Position numbers and translations under genes: made by a program. DNA of 64,000 nucleotides, from contig VSNJ01000001.1 of NCBI GenBank assembly GCA_009774235.1, positions 11,995 through 75,994 on the forward strand. Direction: 5' to 3'. Shown here in pieces: positions 49,727 through 58,347 of the stretch (positions are counted from its first letter, which is position 1; each line of letters starts with the position of its first letter). The notes beneath the pieces are model-generated. The model ran no database searches, was not told the DNA's origin, and saw only the letters and a program-made list of their open reading frames with translations. The DNA is from Lachnospiraceae bacterium. GTDB lineage: Bacteria; Bacillota; Clostridia; Lachnospirales; Lachnospiraceae.

Positions 49727-50246
49727 GCAGTGGAAAAAGAATTATAAAAAACTGCATGGAGTAAACCCACCTTTAGAACTGGATAAGCGCAAGCAGCGCA
49801 GGCTTGCGAAAAAGGCAATTAAGAATATAAACCGCATAGACCTTGCATCTGTAGCCACAAGAGCGGCAGAGGCATTTACAAACGCTTTAGCGTCTTTTAT
49901 GCGGGGGCTGGGCGGGGCTTTTGATACGGCAGGGACGGTATGCAGGAATGTTGCCGATAATGTGCAGCCGATAGAGATTAAGGGGCGTACATTCAGCTGG
50001 CAAGTGAGGGAATACGGCAGCAGCTTTCATGCAGTGTATGAGATAAACGCACTGGGCGGCGCTGATGAGCTTAGAGCCGTTACATATAGCCAAAAGGCAG
50101 CAGAAAAGATAGCGGAGATATTAGAGAGCGACCACTTAGAGCATATAAGGCAGACAAGCCCAGATAGGATACAGCGCAGGAATGATGCAGCAGACGGCTT
50201 ACGGGCAGCAGTCATTACGGCGTATGAAAGCGGGGTGCTAAAATGA
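49716..50246 (+). CDS. Phage protein of unknown function
   Basis: A 176-residue protein with a basic N-terminus (LDKRKQRRLAKKAIKNI) and a C-terminal half that looks folded. No domain recognised. Overlaps neighbours by 11 and 4 bases. Confidence 0.55.
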   Translation: MKYRQWKKNYKKLHGVNPPLELDKRKQRRLAKKAIKNINRIDLASVATRAAEAFTNALASFMRGLGGAFDTAGTVCRNVADNVQPIEIKGRTFSWQVREYGSSFHAVYEINALGGADELRAVTYSQKAAEKIAEILESDHLEHIRQTSPDRIQRRNDAADGLRAAVITAYESGVLK

Positions 50247-50668
50247 GCGAAAAAGGCAACGGCTGGATTTATGTAAATCCTTACCCAGAATACGAGGAAT
50301 TATTTAAGCGTATTGAGGCGGCATTAGGATTTAAGTTATTTACATGGCAAAAGAGCTTTATAGTTTTGGGACATTTCAGACGGTACGGGGAAACAACAGC
50401 AATGATTTTAAAAGAATTGCTAGATACAGAGGCAGCGCCATTAGATTACACAAGGCGGGGTATGAGCCATAGAGAAGATTTTTATAGACGGGAGCTTAGA
50501 GGGATACAAGAGCGTCTGGAAGATGCGGGGATAAAAACAAGGGTAGTGTTTTGGAGTGTTGAAGATAAACAGAGATACAGAGAGAGCTACAAGGGGACTT
50601 GCGAAAAGCGGGACTGTAGGCGCTGTCCGTTTCCACCGTGCAGGAAAGGAGAGAGCAGGCATGACTAA
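50243..50668 (+). CDS. Phage protein with C-terminal Cys cluster
   Basis: A 141-residue protein that begins GNGWIYVNPYPEYEEL and ends with CEKRDCRRCPFPPC, a likely zinc site. Its middle (ALGFKLFTWQKSFIVLGHFR) recalls phage proteins of unknown role found near late regulators. Not recognised further. Confidence 0.55.
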   Translation: MSEKGNGWIYVNPYPEYEELFKRIEAALGFKLFTWQKSFIVLGHFRRYGETTAMILKELLDTEAAPLDYTRRGMSHREDFYRRELRGIQERLEDAGIKTRVVFWSVEDKQRYRESYKGTCEKRDCRRCPFPPCRKGESRHD

Positions 50669-50771
50669 TTTTTTAATGGTTATTGTAATTATGGTGCTGC
50701 TGGATATTGACGGGCGGCTGATAAAAATGAATGAAAGGCAGGGCAAGGAAGATGCAGGAAACAACGATTGA
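50661..50771 (+). CDS. Very small membrane peptide
   Basis: A 36-residue ORF with AAGGAGA upstream and one hydrophobic segment (FLMVIVIMVLLDI). It overlaps both neighbours. Plausible but unproven. Confidence 0.35.
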   Translation: MTNFLMVIVIMVLLDIDGRLIKMNERQGKEDAGNND

Positions 50772-51261
50772 AGTAACGCCAGAGGTAGAGCAGCTGATAC
50801 AGAAAGTGGCACGGGCAGCAGTAGCCGAGTACAAGAGGCAGGAAGAAAAAGAGCGCAAGCGTGATAAGTACCACAATACTTTTACGCTTATGAAATGCTA
50901 CCGTGATGCCGCTTTCCATATCGAGAACGCCATAAGCGACGGCGAGCAGTTAGAGCTTAAGGGAATGACCGACGAGCAGCAGAGGACGTACTTAGAGAGC
51001 GTGAGGCGCAGCCGATTTAAAACTCTGATTATGACAGCACACATAGACAAGGCGGTAGAAGAGATAGAGCATAGGCGCAGAATGGCTGGCAGGGAAATAG
51101 AGTATAAGGCTTTTGAGCTGTATTTTATACAGGGCTGGGACTATGAGGCAATAGCAGAGAAACTGGGGACGGGGAAGAACACGCCGAGGCGCTGGGTAAC
51201 TGGCATAATCAATGAGTTGTCGGTACTGTTATGGGGCATAGACGAGGATAAGCTAAAATAG
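50752..51261 (+). CDS. ArpU-like phage late transcription regulator
   Basis: A 169-residue protein with a C-terminal sigma-region-4-like helix-turn-helix (FELYFIQGWDYEAIAEKLG, TGKNTPRRWVTGIINELS). Size and position just before the packaging genes match ArpU/RinA-type late activators. The three spaced CGTGGT repeats right after its stop are a likely target. Confidence 0.75.
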   Translation: MQETTIEVTPEVEQLIQKVARAAVAEYKRQEEKERKRDKYHNTFTLMKCYRDAAFHIENAISDGEQLELKGMTDEQQRTYLESVRRSRFKTLIMTAHIDKAVEEIEHRRRMAGREIEYKAFELYFIQGWDYEAIAEKLGTGKNTPRRWVTGIINELSVLLWGIDEDKLK

Positions 51262-51276
51262 CAGGCTGGCAGCAGG

Positions 51277-51334
51277 CGTGGTAATACCGTGGTAAAAACG
51301 TGGTGTTTACATGGGAATTTGAAAGCTGTATAAT
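51277..51334 (+). promoter_or_regulatory. Late promoter with three phased CGTGGT repeats
   Basis: CGTGGT occurs at 51277, 51288 and 51299, exactly 11 bp apart, so all three face the same side of the helix. The last abuts -35 TTTACA (51306-51311), which is 17 bp from -10 TATAAT (51329-51334). This is the layout of an activator array in front of a promoter that drives the late genes. Confidence 0.75.
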
Positions 51335-51343
51335 GGTAACATG

Positions 51344-51398
51344 AAAAGAGTAGGCGATAGCTTAGCCGTGATGCGGCAGCAGTAGCCTACTCTTTTTT
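51344..51398 (+). terminator. Terminator only a few bases after the late promoter start
   Basis: AAAAGAGTAGGC pairs with GCCTACTCTTTT, followed by more T. With transcription starting near 51341, the basal product would be an RNA of about 57 nt made almost entirely of the hairpin. It is either an antitermination checkpoint or the 3' end of a small RNA. The rest of 51262-51475 is leader. Confidence 0.8.
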
Positions 51399-51475
51399 GT
51401 TTTCATTCTTTAGCCTCTACCCAGCGCATGAAACTTAGGGCGCTGGGAATACAAAGGGAAAGGAGCGGGGACAGT

Positions 51476-51772
51476 ATGAAAGCATGGGCTAAGAGTTTCT
51501 ATCTATCGGCGGCATGGGAGAATACCAGAGCCGCTTACTTAATGTCACAAGATTATATATGCGAGCGCTGCGGAGAGCCTGCAAAGGTGGCACACCACAA
51601 GCGCTACATAACACGGGCAAACATTAACGACGCAAACATAACGCTTAACTGGGATAACCTAGAGGCGCTATGCCAAGACTGCCATAATAAAGAGCATCAT
51701 AAGCGAGCGCCAAAGCTGCGGTATGGTTTTGACGCAGACGGGCGCATAGTCCCCCCCTATTCAGAAAAATAA
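51476..51772 (+). CDS. HNH endonuclease
   Basis: A 98-residue HNH nuclease with two zinc Cys pairs (CERCGEPAKVAHHKRY and ALCQDCHNKEHH) and the HNH core between them (INLN-type ITLNWDNLEAL). Phage HNH proteins next to terminase genes cooperate in cos cleavage and packaging. Confidence 0.9.
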   Translation: MKAWAKSFYLSAAWENTRAAYLMSQDYICERCGEPAKVAHHKRYITRANINDANITLNWDNLEALCQDCHNKEHHKRAPKLRYGFDADGRIVPPYSEK

Positions 51773-51882
51773 TTAAAGGGGGAAAATACCGAGGGGGATA
51801 CCCTAAAATTACCCTACGGGCGTGCGCATACGTGGTGTAGGGGGTGTGGTGGGGTGCAGGAGAGGAAAGCGGGGTAAAAGGA
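51773..51882 (+). other. Candidate cos region
   Basis: This 110-bp gap between HNH and small terminase contains GC-rich repeats and partial dyads (GAGGGGGATACCC, CGTGCGCATACG) and no ORF. In HK97-like phages with an HNH gene, cos lies at this position. The exact cut site cannot be read from sequence alone. Confidence 0.35.
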
Positions 51883-52236
51883 ATGGCGACAAAGACGGAA
51901 AAGACAAAAGAACAGCGTATTAAGTCTGAAAAGAGCAGGCTTAAAAGGATTTTCAAGGACTTAGACGAGAATAAGAAAAACTTAGTAACGCCGCTGATAG
52001 AAAAGGCTGCATTTATGAGCGTGGAGCTTGACGACTTGCAGGAAATCATAGAGCAGGACGGCTGGACGAGCGAGTATAAGAACGGCGAGAACCAGTACGG
52101 GACAAAGAAAAGCCCAGAGGCAGACACGTACATAGCATTAAGCAAGAATTATGCAGCAGTCATAAAGCAGCTGACCGATTTAGTACCAGCTGCAAAACGG
52201 AAGAAAAGCAGGCTAGAGGCGCTGCGGGAAGAGTAG
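51883..52236 (+). CDS. Phage terminase small subunit
   Basis: A 117-residue helical, charged protein of the P27-like kind, directly upstream of the large terminase. The C-terminal part (YIALSKNYAAVIKQLTDLVP) matches the usual end of these proteins. It recognises packaging DNA. The assignment leans on position. Confidence 0.7.
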   Translation: MATKTEKTKEQRIKSEKSRLKRIFKDLDENKKNLVTPLIEKAAFMSVELDDLQEIIEQDGWTSEYKNGENQYGTKKSPEADTYIALSKNYAAVIKQLTDLVPAAKRKKSRLEALREE

Positions 52237-52242
52237 GCGAAA

Positions 52243-53895
52243 GTGCCGTATAAAAACTATATCTATGAGTACCACGCTAAGATTACAAGCGGCGAAATTG
52301 TAGCGGGAAAATGGATAAAGGCAATCTATAAAATCATTGTGGACGGGCTGGAAAAGCAGGAGTATTTTTTTAATGCAAAGGCGGCAAACAAGGCTATAAA
52401 GTTTATAGAAAATTTTTGCCACCACAGCAAGGGGCGCAACGATTTAATCAAGCTGGAACTATGGCAGAAAGCCATAGTTTCTGTAATTTTTGGAATACAA
52501 GACGCAGAAAAAACACGCATTTTCCGTGAGATTTTTATAGTAATTGGCAGAAAAAATGGAAAGAGTTTGTTTGCATCTGCGATTATTGCATACATGGTGT
52601 ACCTAGAGCCAGAGTACGGGCAGGAAATCTATTGTTTAGCGCCGAAGTTAGACCAGGCAACGCTTGTGTATGACGGATTTTATAAAATGGTGCAGGCAGA
52701 GGACGAGCTAAACGAGCTGGCGAAAAAGCGGCGCAGCGATATTTACTACGAGGAAACAAACAGCTTTGTAAAGCCTATCGCATTTAACGCCAAGAAGTCT
52801 GACGGATTTAACCCGCAGCTGGTGGTATGTGACGAAATGGCGGCATGGAGCGGCGACGCAGGGCTAAAGCAGTATGAGGTTATGAAATCCGCTTTAGGCG
52901 CACGCCGCCAGCCTATGATTTTATCTATCAGTACCGCTGGATACATAAACGACAGCATTTATGATGAGCTGATGAAACGAAGCACCAGCTTTTTAAAGGG
53001 CAACAGCAAGGAAAGGCGGCTTTTGCCGTTCTTATACATGATAGACGACGTGGAAAAGTGGAACGATATAGAAGAGCTTAAGAAAGCTAACCCTAACATG
53101 GGCGTATCTGTACCAGAGAGCTTTTTCATGGACGAGATAGCAGTAGCAGAAAACAGCTTAAGCAAGCGGGCAGAATTTTTAACAAAATACTGCAATATCA
53201 AGCAGAACAGCTCTATAGCATGGCTGGAATATGCGACAGTGGACGGCGCAGGCATTGAAAAGACCTTAGAGGACTTTAGGGACTGCTACGCCGTGGGCGG
53301 CATAGACTTAAGCCAGACAACGGACTTGACCGCAGCAAGCGTGGTAATTGAAAAGGGCGGCGTGCTTTATGCGTTTACTCAATTCTTTATGCCACGGGGC
53401 AGAGTGGAAACCTTGCAGGCTACGGACGGTGTGCCGTATGACATTTTTGTTAAAAAGGGGCTGATAACCTTAAGCGGCGACAACTACGTAGACTACCACG
53501 ACGTATACGCATGGTTTACGGGGCTGGTAGAAAATTATGGTATTTATATACTCAAGATAGGGTATGACCGATACATGGCAAAATATCTGATTGAGGAATT
53601 GAAAGACTACGGTTTCCAGACAGACGACGTGCATCAAGGAGAAAACTTAACGCCAGTCATACGGGAGTTTGAGGGTATCATAAAAGACGGCAATTTCAAG
53701 ATTGCAGACAATAATTTGCTAAAGACACATTTCTTGAATGTTGCGCTTAAGCACAACATGGAAACAAGGAAATTTAGACCGATAAAGATAGAGCAGCGGG
53801 CGCATATCGACGGCTTTGTATCCGTCATAGACGCTATGACGGTAAGACAAAAATACTGGGAAGAGTGCGGCGAGCTGCTTAAAAATGCCGCATAG
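52243..53895 (+). CDS. Phage terminase large subunit (HK97 type)
   Basis: A 550-residue packaging motor: ATPase domain with Walker A IGRKNGKS (101-108) and Walker B LVVCDEMA (Asp197-Glu198), then an RNase H-like nuclease with GGIDLSQTTD, GYDRYMA and the final Asp region GFVSVIDAM. It pumps DNA into the prohead and cuts it. Starts at GTG. Confidence 0.96.
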   Translation: MPYKNYIYEYHAKITSGEIVAGKWIKAIYKIIVDGLEKQEYFFNAKAANKAIKFIENFCHHSKGRNDLIKLELWQKAIVSVIFGIQDAEKTRIFREIFIVIGRKNGKSLFASAIIAYMVYLEPEYGQEIYCLAPKLDQATLVYDGFYKMVQAEDELNELAKKRRSDIYYEETNSFVKPIAFNAKKSDGFNPQLVVCDEMAAWSGDAGLKQYEVMKSALGARRQPMILSISTAGYINDSIYDELMKRSTSFLKGNSKERRLLPFLYMIDDVEKWNDIEELKKANPNMGVSVPESFFMDEIAVAENSLSKRAEFLTKYCNIKQNSSIAWLEYATVDGAGIEKTLEDFRDCYAVGGIDLSQTTDLTAASVVIEKGGVLYAFTQFFMPRGRVETLQATDGVPYDIFVKKGLITLSGDNYVDYHDVYAWFTGLVENYGIYILKIGYDRYMAKYLIEELKDYGFQTDDVHQGENLTPVIREFEGIIKDGNFKIADNNLLKTHFLNVALKHNMETRKFRPIKIEQRAHIDGFVSVIDAMTVRQKYWEECGELLKNAA

Positions 53896-53903
53896 AAAGG
53901 AGA

Positions 53904-55211
53904 GTGGACGGTATCAAATTCTTAGATTATCTTTTTCACAAAAAAGAATTAAAAGCACTGGGAAATTATTTCAAGATGCTTAACGGGTACAGCCCTACAT
54001 TTACCAGCTATAGCGGCGGCGTATATGAAATGGACTTAACCAGAACGGCAATAAACAGCTTTGCAACGCATTGCAGCAAGCTAAAGCCAGAGATAGAGGG
54101 CAGCGCATTAAAGCGGCTGGAAAAGACGCTACAGTACAAACCTAACTATTTCATGGATACTACAAAATTCATAAAAAGGCTGGCGACCTATGTAGCGGTG
54201 GAACACACCGCTTTTATTGTGCCTATCGAGGACGAGAACGGGACGCTTTGCGGCTGGTATCCATTGCGAGCGGAACGGTGCGAGGTAAGGGAAGTAAACG
54301 GCGGCATATATCTACGCTATCTTTTTGCAAATGGCGAGTATGGCGCTATTGAATTTGAAAAGGTGGGGATACTGACAGACTTTGAATATAAAGACGACCT
54401 TTTCGGAGAGGACAACAGCACGCTACAGCCAACAATGCAGCTGATACATACGCAGAATGAGGGCATTATAAATGCCGTCAAAAATTCTGCAAATATACGT
54501 TTTCTGGCAAAGGTGGCAAATATGCTGAAGCCAGAGGACATAAAAAAAGAGCGGCAGAGGTTTACAGAGGAAAACTTAAGCGCAGAGAATGACAGTGGCA
54601 TGATTATTTACGACAATAAATTCAGCGAGCTTAAGCAAGTGGAAAGCAAGCCATACACGCCAAACGCTTTGCAGATGCAGCTTATACAAGACAATGTATG
54701 TACGCATTTTGGTACAAACATGGATATTCTGCAAAACAAATTCAATGAGGAAACGTGGAACGCCTACTATGAGGGAAAGATAGAACAGTTTGCAATACAG
54801 CTATCGCTTGTAATGACAAACATGAGCTTTACCGAGAGGGAGAGGGCGTGCGGTAACGCTATTACGTTTTCGGCTAACCGCCTGCAATATGCCAGCAACG
54901 CAACAAAGCTGCAAGTAAGCACGCAGCTTTTTGACCGTGCATTATTGAACCGTAACGGCGTGATGGATATATGGAACATGGCGCACGTTGAGGACGGCGA
55001 CAAGTATTATATCCGCAAGGAATACACGGAAGTAAGCCAGCTGGGTAAGGGAGAGGAAAAGCCGCAGATAATCATACAGCAGATGCCGCAGGAGAGCGGC
55101 AAGGGGCAGCAGGCGGGAGAACCAGCAGGGGACGGACAGACGCAGGAAACACAGACAGAGCCGCCGCAGGACGGCAGCGGGCAGAAAGAGGGTGTAAAAG
55201 ATGCCGATTAA
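53904..55211 (+). CDS. Phage portal protein (HK97 family)
   Basis: A 435-residue portal, the dodecameric ring at the head vertex through which DNA passes. Visible landmarks are YEMDLTRTAINSFATHCSKL, the crown/wing region and a Gln/Gly/Glu-rich disordered C-terminus. GTG start with AAGGAGA upstream; its end overlaps the protease gene by 11 bases. Confidence 0.9.
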   Translation: MDGIKFLDYLFHKKELKALGNYFKMLNGYSPTFTSYSGGVYEMDLTRTAINSFATHCSKLKPEIEGSALKRLEKTLQYKPNYFMDTTKFIKRLATYVAVEHTAFIVPIEDENGTLCGWYPLRAERCEVREVNGGIYLRYLFANGEYGAIEFEKVGILTDFEYKDDLFGEDNSTLQPTMQLIHTQNEGIINAVKNSANIRFLAKVANMLKPEDIKKERQRFTEENLSAENDSGMIIYDNKFSELKQVESKPYTPNALQMQLIQDNVCTHFGTNMDILQNKFNEETWNAYYEGKIEQFAIQLSLVMTNMSFTERERACGNAITFSANRLQYASNATKLQVSTQLFDRALLNRNGVMDIWNMAHVEDGDKYYIRKEYTEVSQLGKGEEKPQIIIQQMPQESGKGQQAGEPAGDGQTQETQTEPPQDGSGQKEGVKDAD

Positions 55212-55797
55212 GAAAGAACGGGAATATAGGACGCTGGCAGCACCGCTGACCGCTGGGGCTGCCGAAAAGCGGATACAGACGGATTTTTACGTAGAGGGAT
55301 ACGCCACCACGTTTAACGTGCCGTATCTGCTTTATGAGTTTGAGGACGGCACGAAGTATTACGAAAGAATAGACGCACACGCACTGGACGGCGCAGACAT
55401 GAGCGACGTTATCATGCAGTACGACCATGAGGGCAGGGTATTTGCAAGACAGTCAAATAAAACGCTTATCTTAGAGCCAGACACAAAAGGGCTTATGATA
55501 GCAGCCGATTTAGGCAGGACAGACTTAGCCCGTGGGCTGTACCAAGACATAGAGGCAGGCATGATAACTAAAATGTCATGGGCATTTACAGTGGCAGAGG
55601 AAAGCTACGAAAGAGCCACGCACACCAGAACAATATTAAAAATCAAAAAGGTTTATGACGTATCCGCAGTAAGCATACCAGCAAACGGCGATACGGAAAT
55701 AAGCGCCCGTGCTTTTGCACATAGGAGTTATGAGCAGGAGCGGCAGGAGTTGCTACAGCGGCGTATAAATTTACTAAAGATTATGGCAAGCCTATAA
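55201..55797 (+). CDS. HK97-type prohead protease
   Basis: A 198-residue serine protease of the U35/S78 family. The catalytic His76 is in MQYDHEGRV and Ser126 in ITKMSWAFTV, followed by VYDVSAVSIPAN. It processes the capsid protein during maturation. Confidence 0.92.
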   Translation: MPIKKEREYRTLAAPLTAGAAEKRIQTDFYVEGYATTFNVPYLLYEFEDGTKYYERIDAHALDGADMSDVIMQYDHEGRVFARQSNKTLILEPDTKGLMIAADLGRTDLARGLYQDIEAGMITKMSWAFTVAEESYERATHTRTILKIKKVYDVSAVSIPANGDTEISARAFAHRSYEQERQELLQRRINLLKIMASL

Positions 55798-55830
55798 GAA
55801 AATCAAAACCAGAAAAGGAGAGCAGAAACA

Positions 55831-57081
55831 ATGAGATTGAAAGAGATTGAGGCAAGATTAGCCCAGATTAAGCAGGAGCTTACCACAAGGGCGGCAGAAC
55901 TGACAGCGGCAGAAATTGAGGCGCTGGAAAAAGAGGTAGAGGCATTGCAGGAAGAGCGGGCGGCATTGCAGGCGGCGGCAGAAAGGCGTAGCGCCTTGCT
56001 TGCCAGAATTGCGGCAGGCGAACCCGTAGGCGACGAGGGCGAGGGCAGCGGCACGCAGCCTACGTTACTTAGGAGTTTTGCGGGGGCAGGAGGCGCACAG
56101 CCGCAGGCGAAAGAGCCAGAGGACAGATACGACACGGTAGCATACCGAAAAGCATTTATGAATTATGTATGCAGGGGTGCAGCAATCCCCGCAGAGTTTA
56201 GGGCTGCGGAAACGACCACGACGGCAGACAGTGGGGCGGTTATCCCTACGTCCATTATGAATGAAATCATTCAGAAATTGGAAAGCTACGGCAGCATTTA
56301 TGCACAGGTGCGTAAAATCAATGTGCAGGGCGGCGTAGCAATCCCTATTGCCGACTTAAAGCCTACAGCGCACTGGATTGCAGAGGAAGAGAGCAGCGAC
56401 GACCAGAAAGCCGGCGCCAAAAATTCCGTGACATTCAATTACTACGGCTTAGAGTGCAAGATTTCCCAGAGCATCTTAGCAAACGTGGTTACGCTAAAAA
56501 TGTTCACGGATTTATTTATCCCTATGGCGACAGAGGCAATGGTTAAGGCTATTGAGATTGCAATTTTCAATGGAACGGGCGAGGGGCAGCCGCTGGGCGT
56601 TCTGAAAGATGCAAGAGTGCTGGCAGTGGTGGAACTGACAGAAGAGGAATATGCAAGCTGGAAAGGCTGGCACAAGGTAAAAGGAAAGATTAAGAAAGCC
56701 TACAGAAACGGCAGCTTTATTATGAACCAGTCTACTTTTGACGCTGGCATTGACGGCATGGAAGATAAGAACGGGCAGCCGATAGGACGCACGAACTACG
56801 GCATTAACGGAGAGGAAAGCTACCGCTTTATGGGTAAGACGGTGGAAACGGTAGAGGACGAGATTTTACCGAGCTGGGACGACGCAGCAGCGGGCGACGT
56901 GTTCGCAGTGTTTATGAAACTGTCCGACTATGTGATTAACACCAACATGGAAATGCAGGTAACTAAGTGGACTGACCACGACAACAACAAGATTAAGAAT
57001 AAGTGCTTAATGGTAGTAGACGGCAAGGCGGCAGACACCAACGGTATTATTCTTATCAAAAAGGCAATCAAGGCAGTGTAA
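55831..57081 (+). CDS. HK97-fold major capsid protein
   Basis: A 416-residue capsid precursor. The first ~75 residues are a coiled-coil delta domain that acts as scaffold and is removed by the protease. The rest has the HK97 pattern (DSGAVIPTSIMNEIIQKL, ISQSILANVV, FNGTGEGQPLGVL). Confidence 0.94.
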   Translation: MRLKEIEARLAQIKQELTTRAAELTAAEIEALEKEVEALQEERAALQAAAERRSALLARIAAGEPVGDEGEGSGTQPTLLRSFAGAGGAQPQAKEPEDRYDTVAYRKAFMNYVCRGAAIPAEFRAAETTTTADSGAVIPTSIMNEIIQKLESYGSIYAQVRKINVQGGVAIPIADLKPTAHWIAEEESSDDQKAGAKNSVTFNYYGLECKISQSILANVVTLKMFTDLFIPMATEAMVKAIEIAIFNGTGEGQPLGVLKDARVLAVVELTEEEYASWKGWHKVKGKIKKAYRNGSFIMNQSTFDAGIDGMEDKNGQPIGRTNYGINGEESYRFMGKTVETVEDEILPSWDDAAAGDVFAVFMKLSDYVINTNMEMQVTKWTDHDNNKIKNKCLMVVDGKAADTNGIILIKKAIKAV

Positions 57082-57136
57082 TAAAAATACGGCGGCTGGC
57101 GTGCCTGCGCTGGCTGCCAGAAATGAGGTAAAGGGC

Positions 57137-57631
57137 ATGAAAGGACATTTAGACGCAGAGCAGCTGAAAAGCATGGATTATAAGAGCTTGCAGGCTTTGG
57201 CAAAGGATATGGGCGTAAGCGCTGCTGGAAAGGCAGAGGATATTATAGCCAGAATTGCAGCAGTAGAGGTGGACGTACCAGAGGGAGAGCTTACAGAAGA
57301 GGAAAAGGCGCTTTTTGAGGAAGAGGCGGCACGGCAGGAAGAGGAACGGGCAGCAGGCGGGCAGACAGTGGAAGAGGCAGAGGACACCGCAGGAGAGCCG
57401 CAGACGGGGCAGGAAACGACGGAAGAGGGCGCAGCAGAGGAAAATACCAAAGATGCCAAAAAGCCGCAGGAAGAGGCAGGAAAGGCGGCAGGGATGGTAA
57501 AGGTAAAAGCCGTCACAAGGTTTTTAGACAAGCAGCTTAACCAGATTAAGGACGCAGGAGAGGCTTACAGCGTAAGCGGGGAACGTGCGGCAGAGCTGGT
57601 GGCAGCAGGCGTGGCAGAGATTGTGGGATAA
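57137..57631 (+). CDS. SAP-like head protein with acidic linker
   Basis: About 164 residues: an N-terminal SAP/Rho-N-like helical motif (MDYKSLQALAKDMGVSAAGK), a long Glu-rich low-complexity linker, and a C-terminal module (KAVTRFLDKQLNQIKDAGE). It sits between capsid and connector, where head decoration or completion proteins are found. ATG 57137 is preferred to a GTG at 57101. Confidence 0.6.
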   Translation: MKGHLDAEQLKSMDYKSLQALAKDMGVSAAGKAEDIIARIAAVEVDVPEGELTEEEKALFEEEAARQEEERAAGGQTVEEAEDTAGEPQTGQETTEEGAAEENTKDAKKPQEEAGKAAGMVKVKAVTRFLDKQLNQIKDAGEAYSVSGERAAELVAAGVAEIVG

Positions 57632-57651
57632 CCAGAAAGAGGGTGCAGCGC

Positions 57652-57987
57652 ATGGCGGCAGATGCCACAACATTAACAGAGAAAATGCGGGCGGCGCTGC
57701 GTATCAGCAGCACCAGCGAGAAAATAACGGCAGAAATAGAGGACTGTATAGCCGCCTGCAAAGCTGACCTTGCAAATGACGGGGTAAAAGCCATAGACGA
57801 GGGCGACGCACTGATTATAAGGGCGGTAACGCTTTACTGCAAGGCAGAATTTGGCTACAACGACAAAGCGGAGAAGTTTAGGCAGTCATACGACACGCTG
57901 AAAATGCGGCTTGCCTTGTCGCAGGAGTACAACACAGCGCCGCCAGTGTCCGAAACGGACACCGAGGGCGCAGAAAGCGGGGCATGA
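57652..57987 (+). CDS. Head-tail connector protein (gp6-like)
   Basis: A 111-residue helical protein (LTEKMRAALRISSTSEKITA, ALIIRAVTLYCKAEFGY), matching the phage DNA-packaging/connector family that joins the portal. Near its end it contains the second copy of the 17-bp palindrome. Confidence 0.75.
   Translation: MAADATTLTEKMRAALRISSTSEKITAEIEDCIAACKADLANDGVKAIDEGDALIIRAVTLYCKAEFGYNDKAEKFRQSYDTLKMRLALSQEYNTAPPVSETDTEGAESGA
57946..57962. repeat. Perfect 17-bp palindrome, copy 2 (inside the connector gene)
   Basis: Identical to 49127-49143. See that entry. Confidence 0.7.
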
Positions 57988-57988
57988 T

Positions 57989-58318
57989 ATGGCAGCATGG
58001 GCAGACGAGCTTACAATAATCAGCCAGCAGCCGCCAGACGAGAGGGTAAACGCTGGGGGCTTTGAGAATGAGCCGCAGGAGAGCGCCCGCACTGTTTTCT
58101 GCAACAAGAAGAAAGTAGGCTACAGCGAGTATTTTAAGAGCCAGCAAACGGGCAAAGTGGTAGAGGCAAAATGCGAGGTACATAAGGCAGACTATGAGGG
58201 CGAGGACACAATAGAAATGGACGGGCGGCGCTTTTTTGTGCTTAAGACCTACGACATAGACGACGATACCATAGAGCTTACGCTTACGGACTTGCGACAT
58301 AAGGACGAGGGAACATAA
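57989..58318 (+). CDS. Head-tail joining protein (stopper/adaptor)
   Basis: A 109-residue beta-rich protein with the head-tail adaptor layout (WADELTIISQQ, FCNKKKVGYSEYFKS, DTIEMDGRRFFVLKTYDID). Size, order and pattern match phage head-closure proteins. Confidence 0.75.
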   Translation: MAAWADELTIISQQPPDERVNAGGFENEPQESARTVFCNKKKVGYSEYFKSQQTGKVVEAKCEVHKADYEGEDTIEMDGRRFFVLKTYDIDDDTIELTLTDLRHKDEGT

Positions 58319-58320
58319 AA

Positions 58321-58339
58321 GCGGCGGGGATACCGCCGC
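58321..58339. terminator. Terminator between the head-joining gene and the antisense cargo gene
   Basis: GCGGCGG and CCGCCGC form a 7-bp GC stem with a short loop. On the minus strand it is followed by TTTTAT just past the cargo gene stop, so it fits best as that gene's terminator. Confidence 0.65.
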
Positions 58340-58347
58340 AGGAAATG

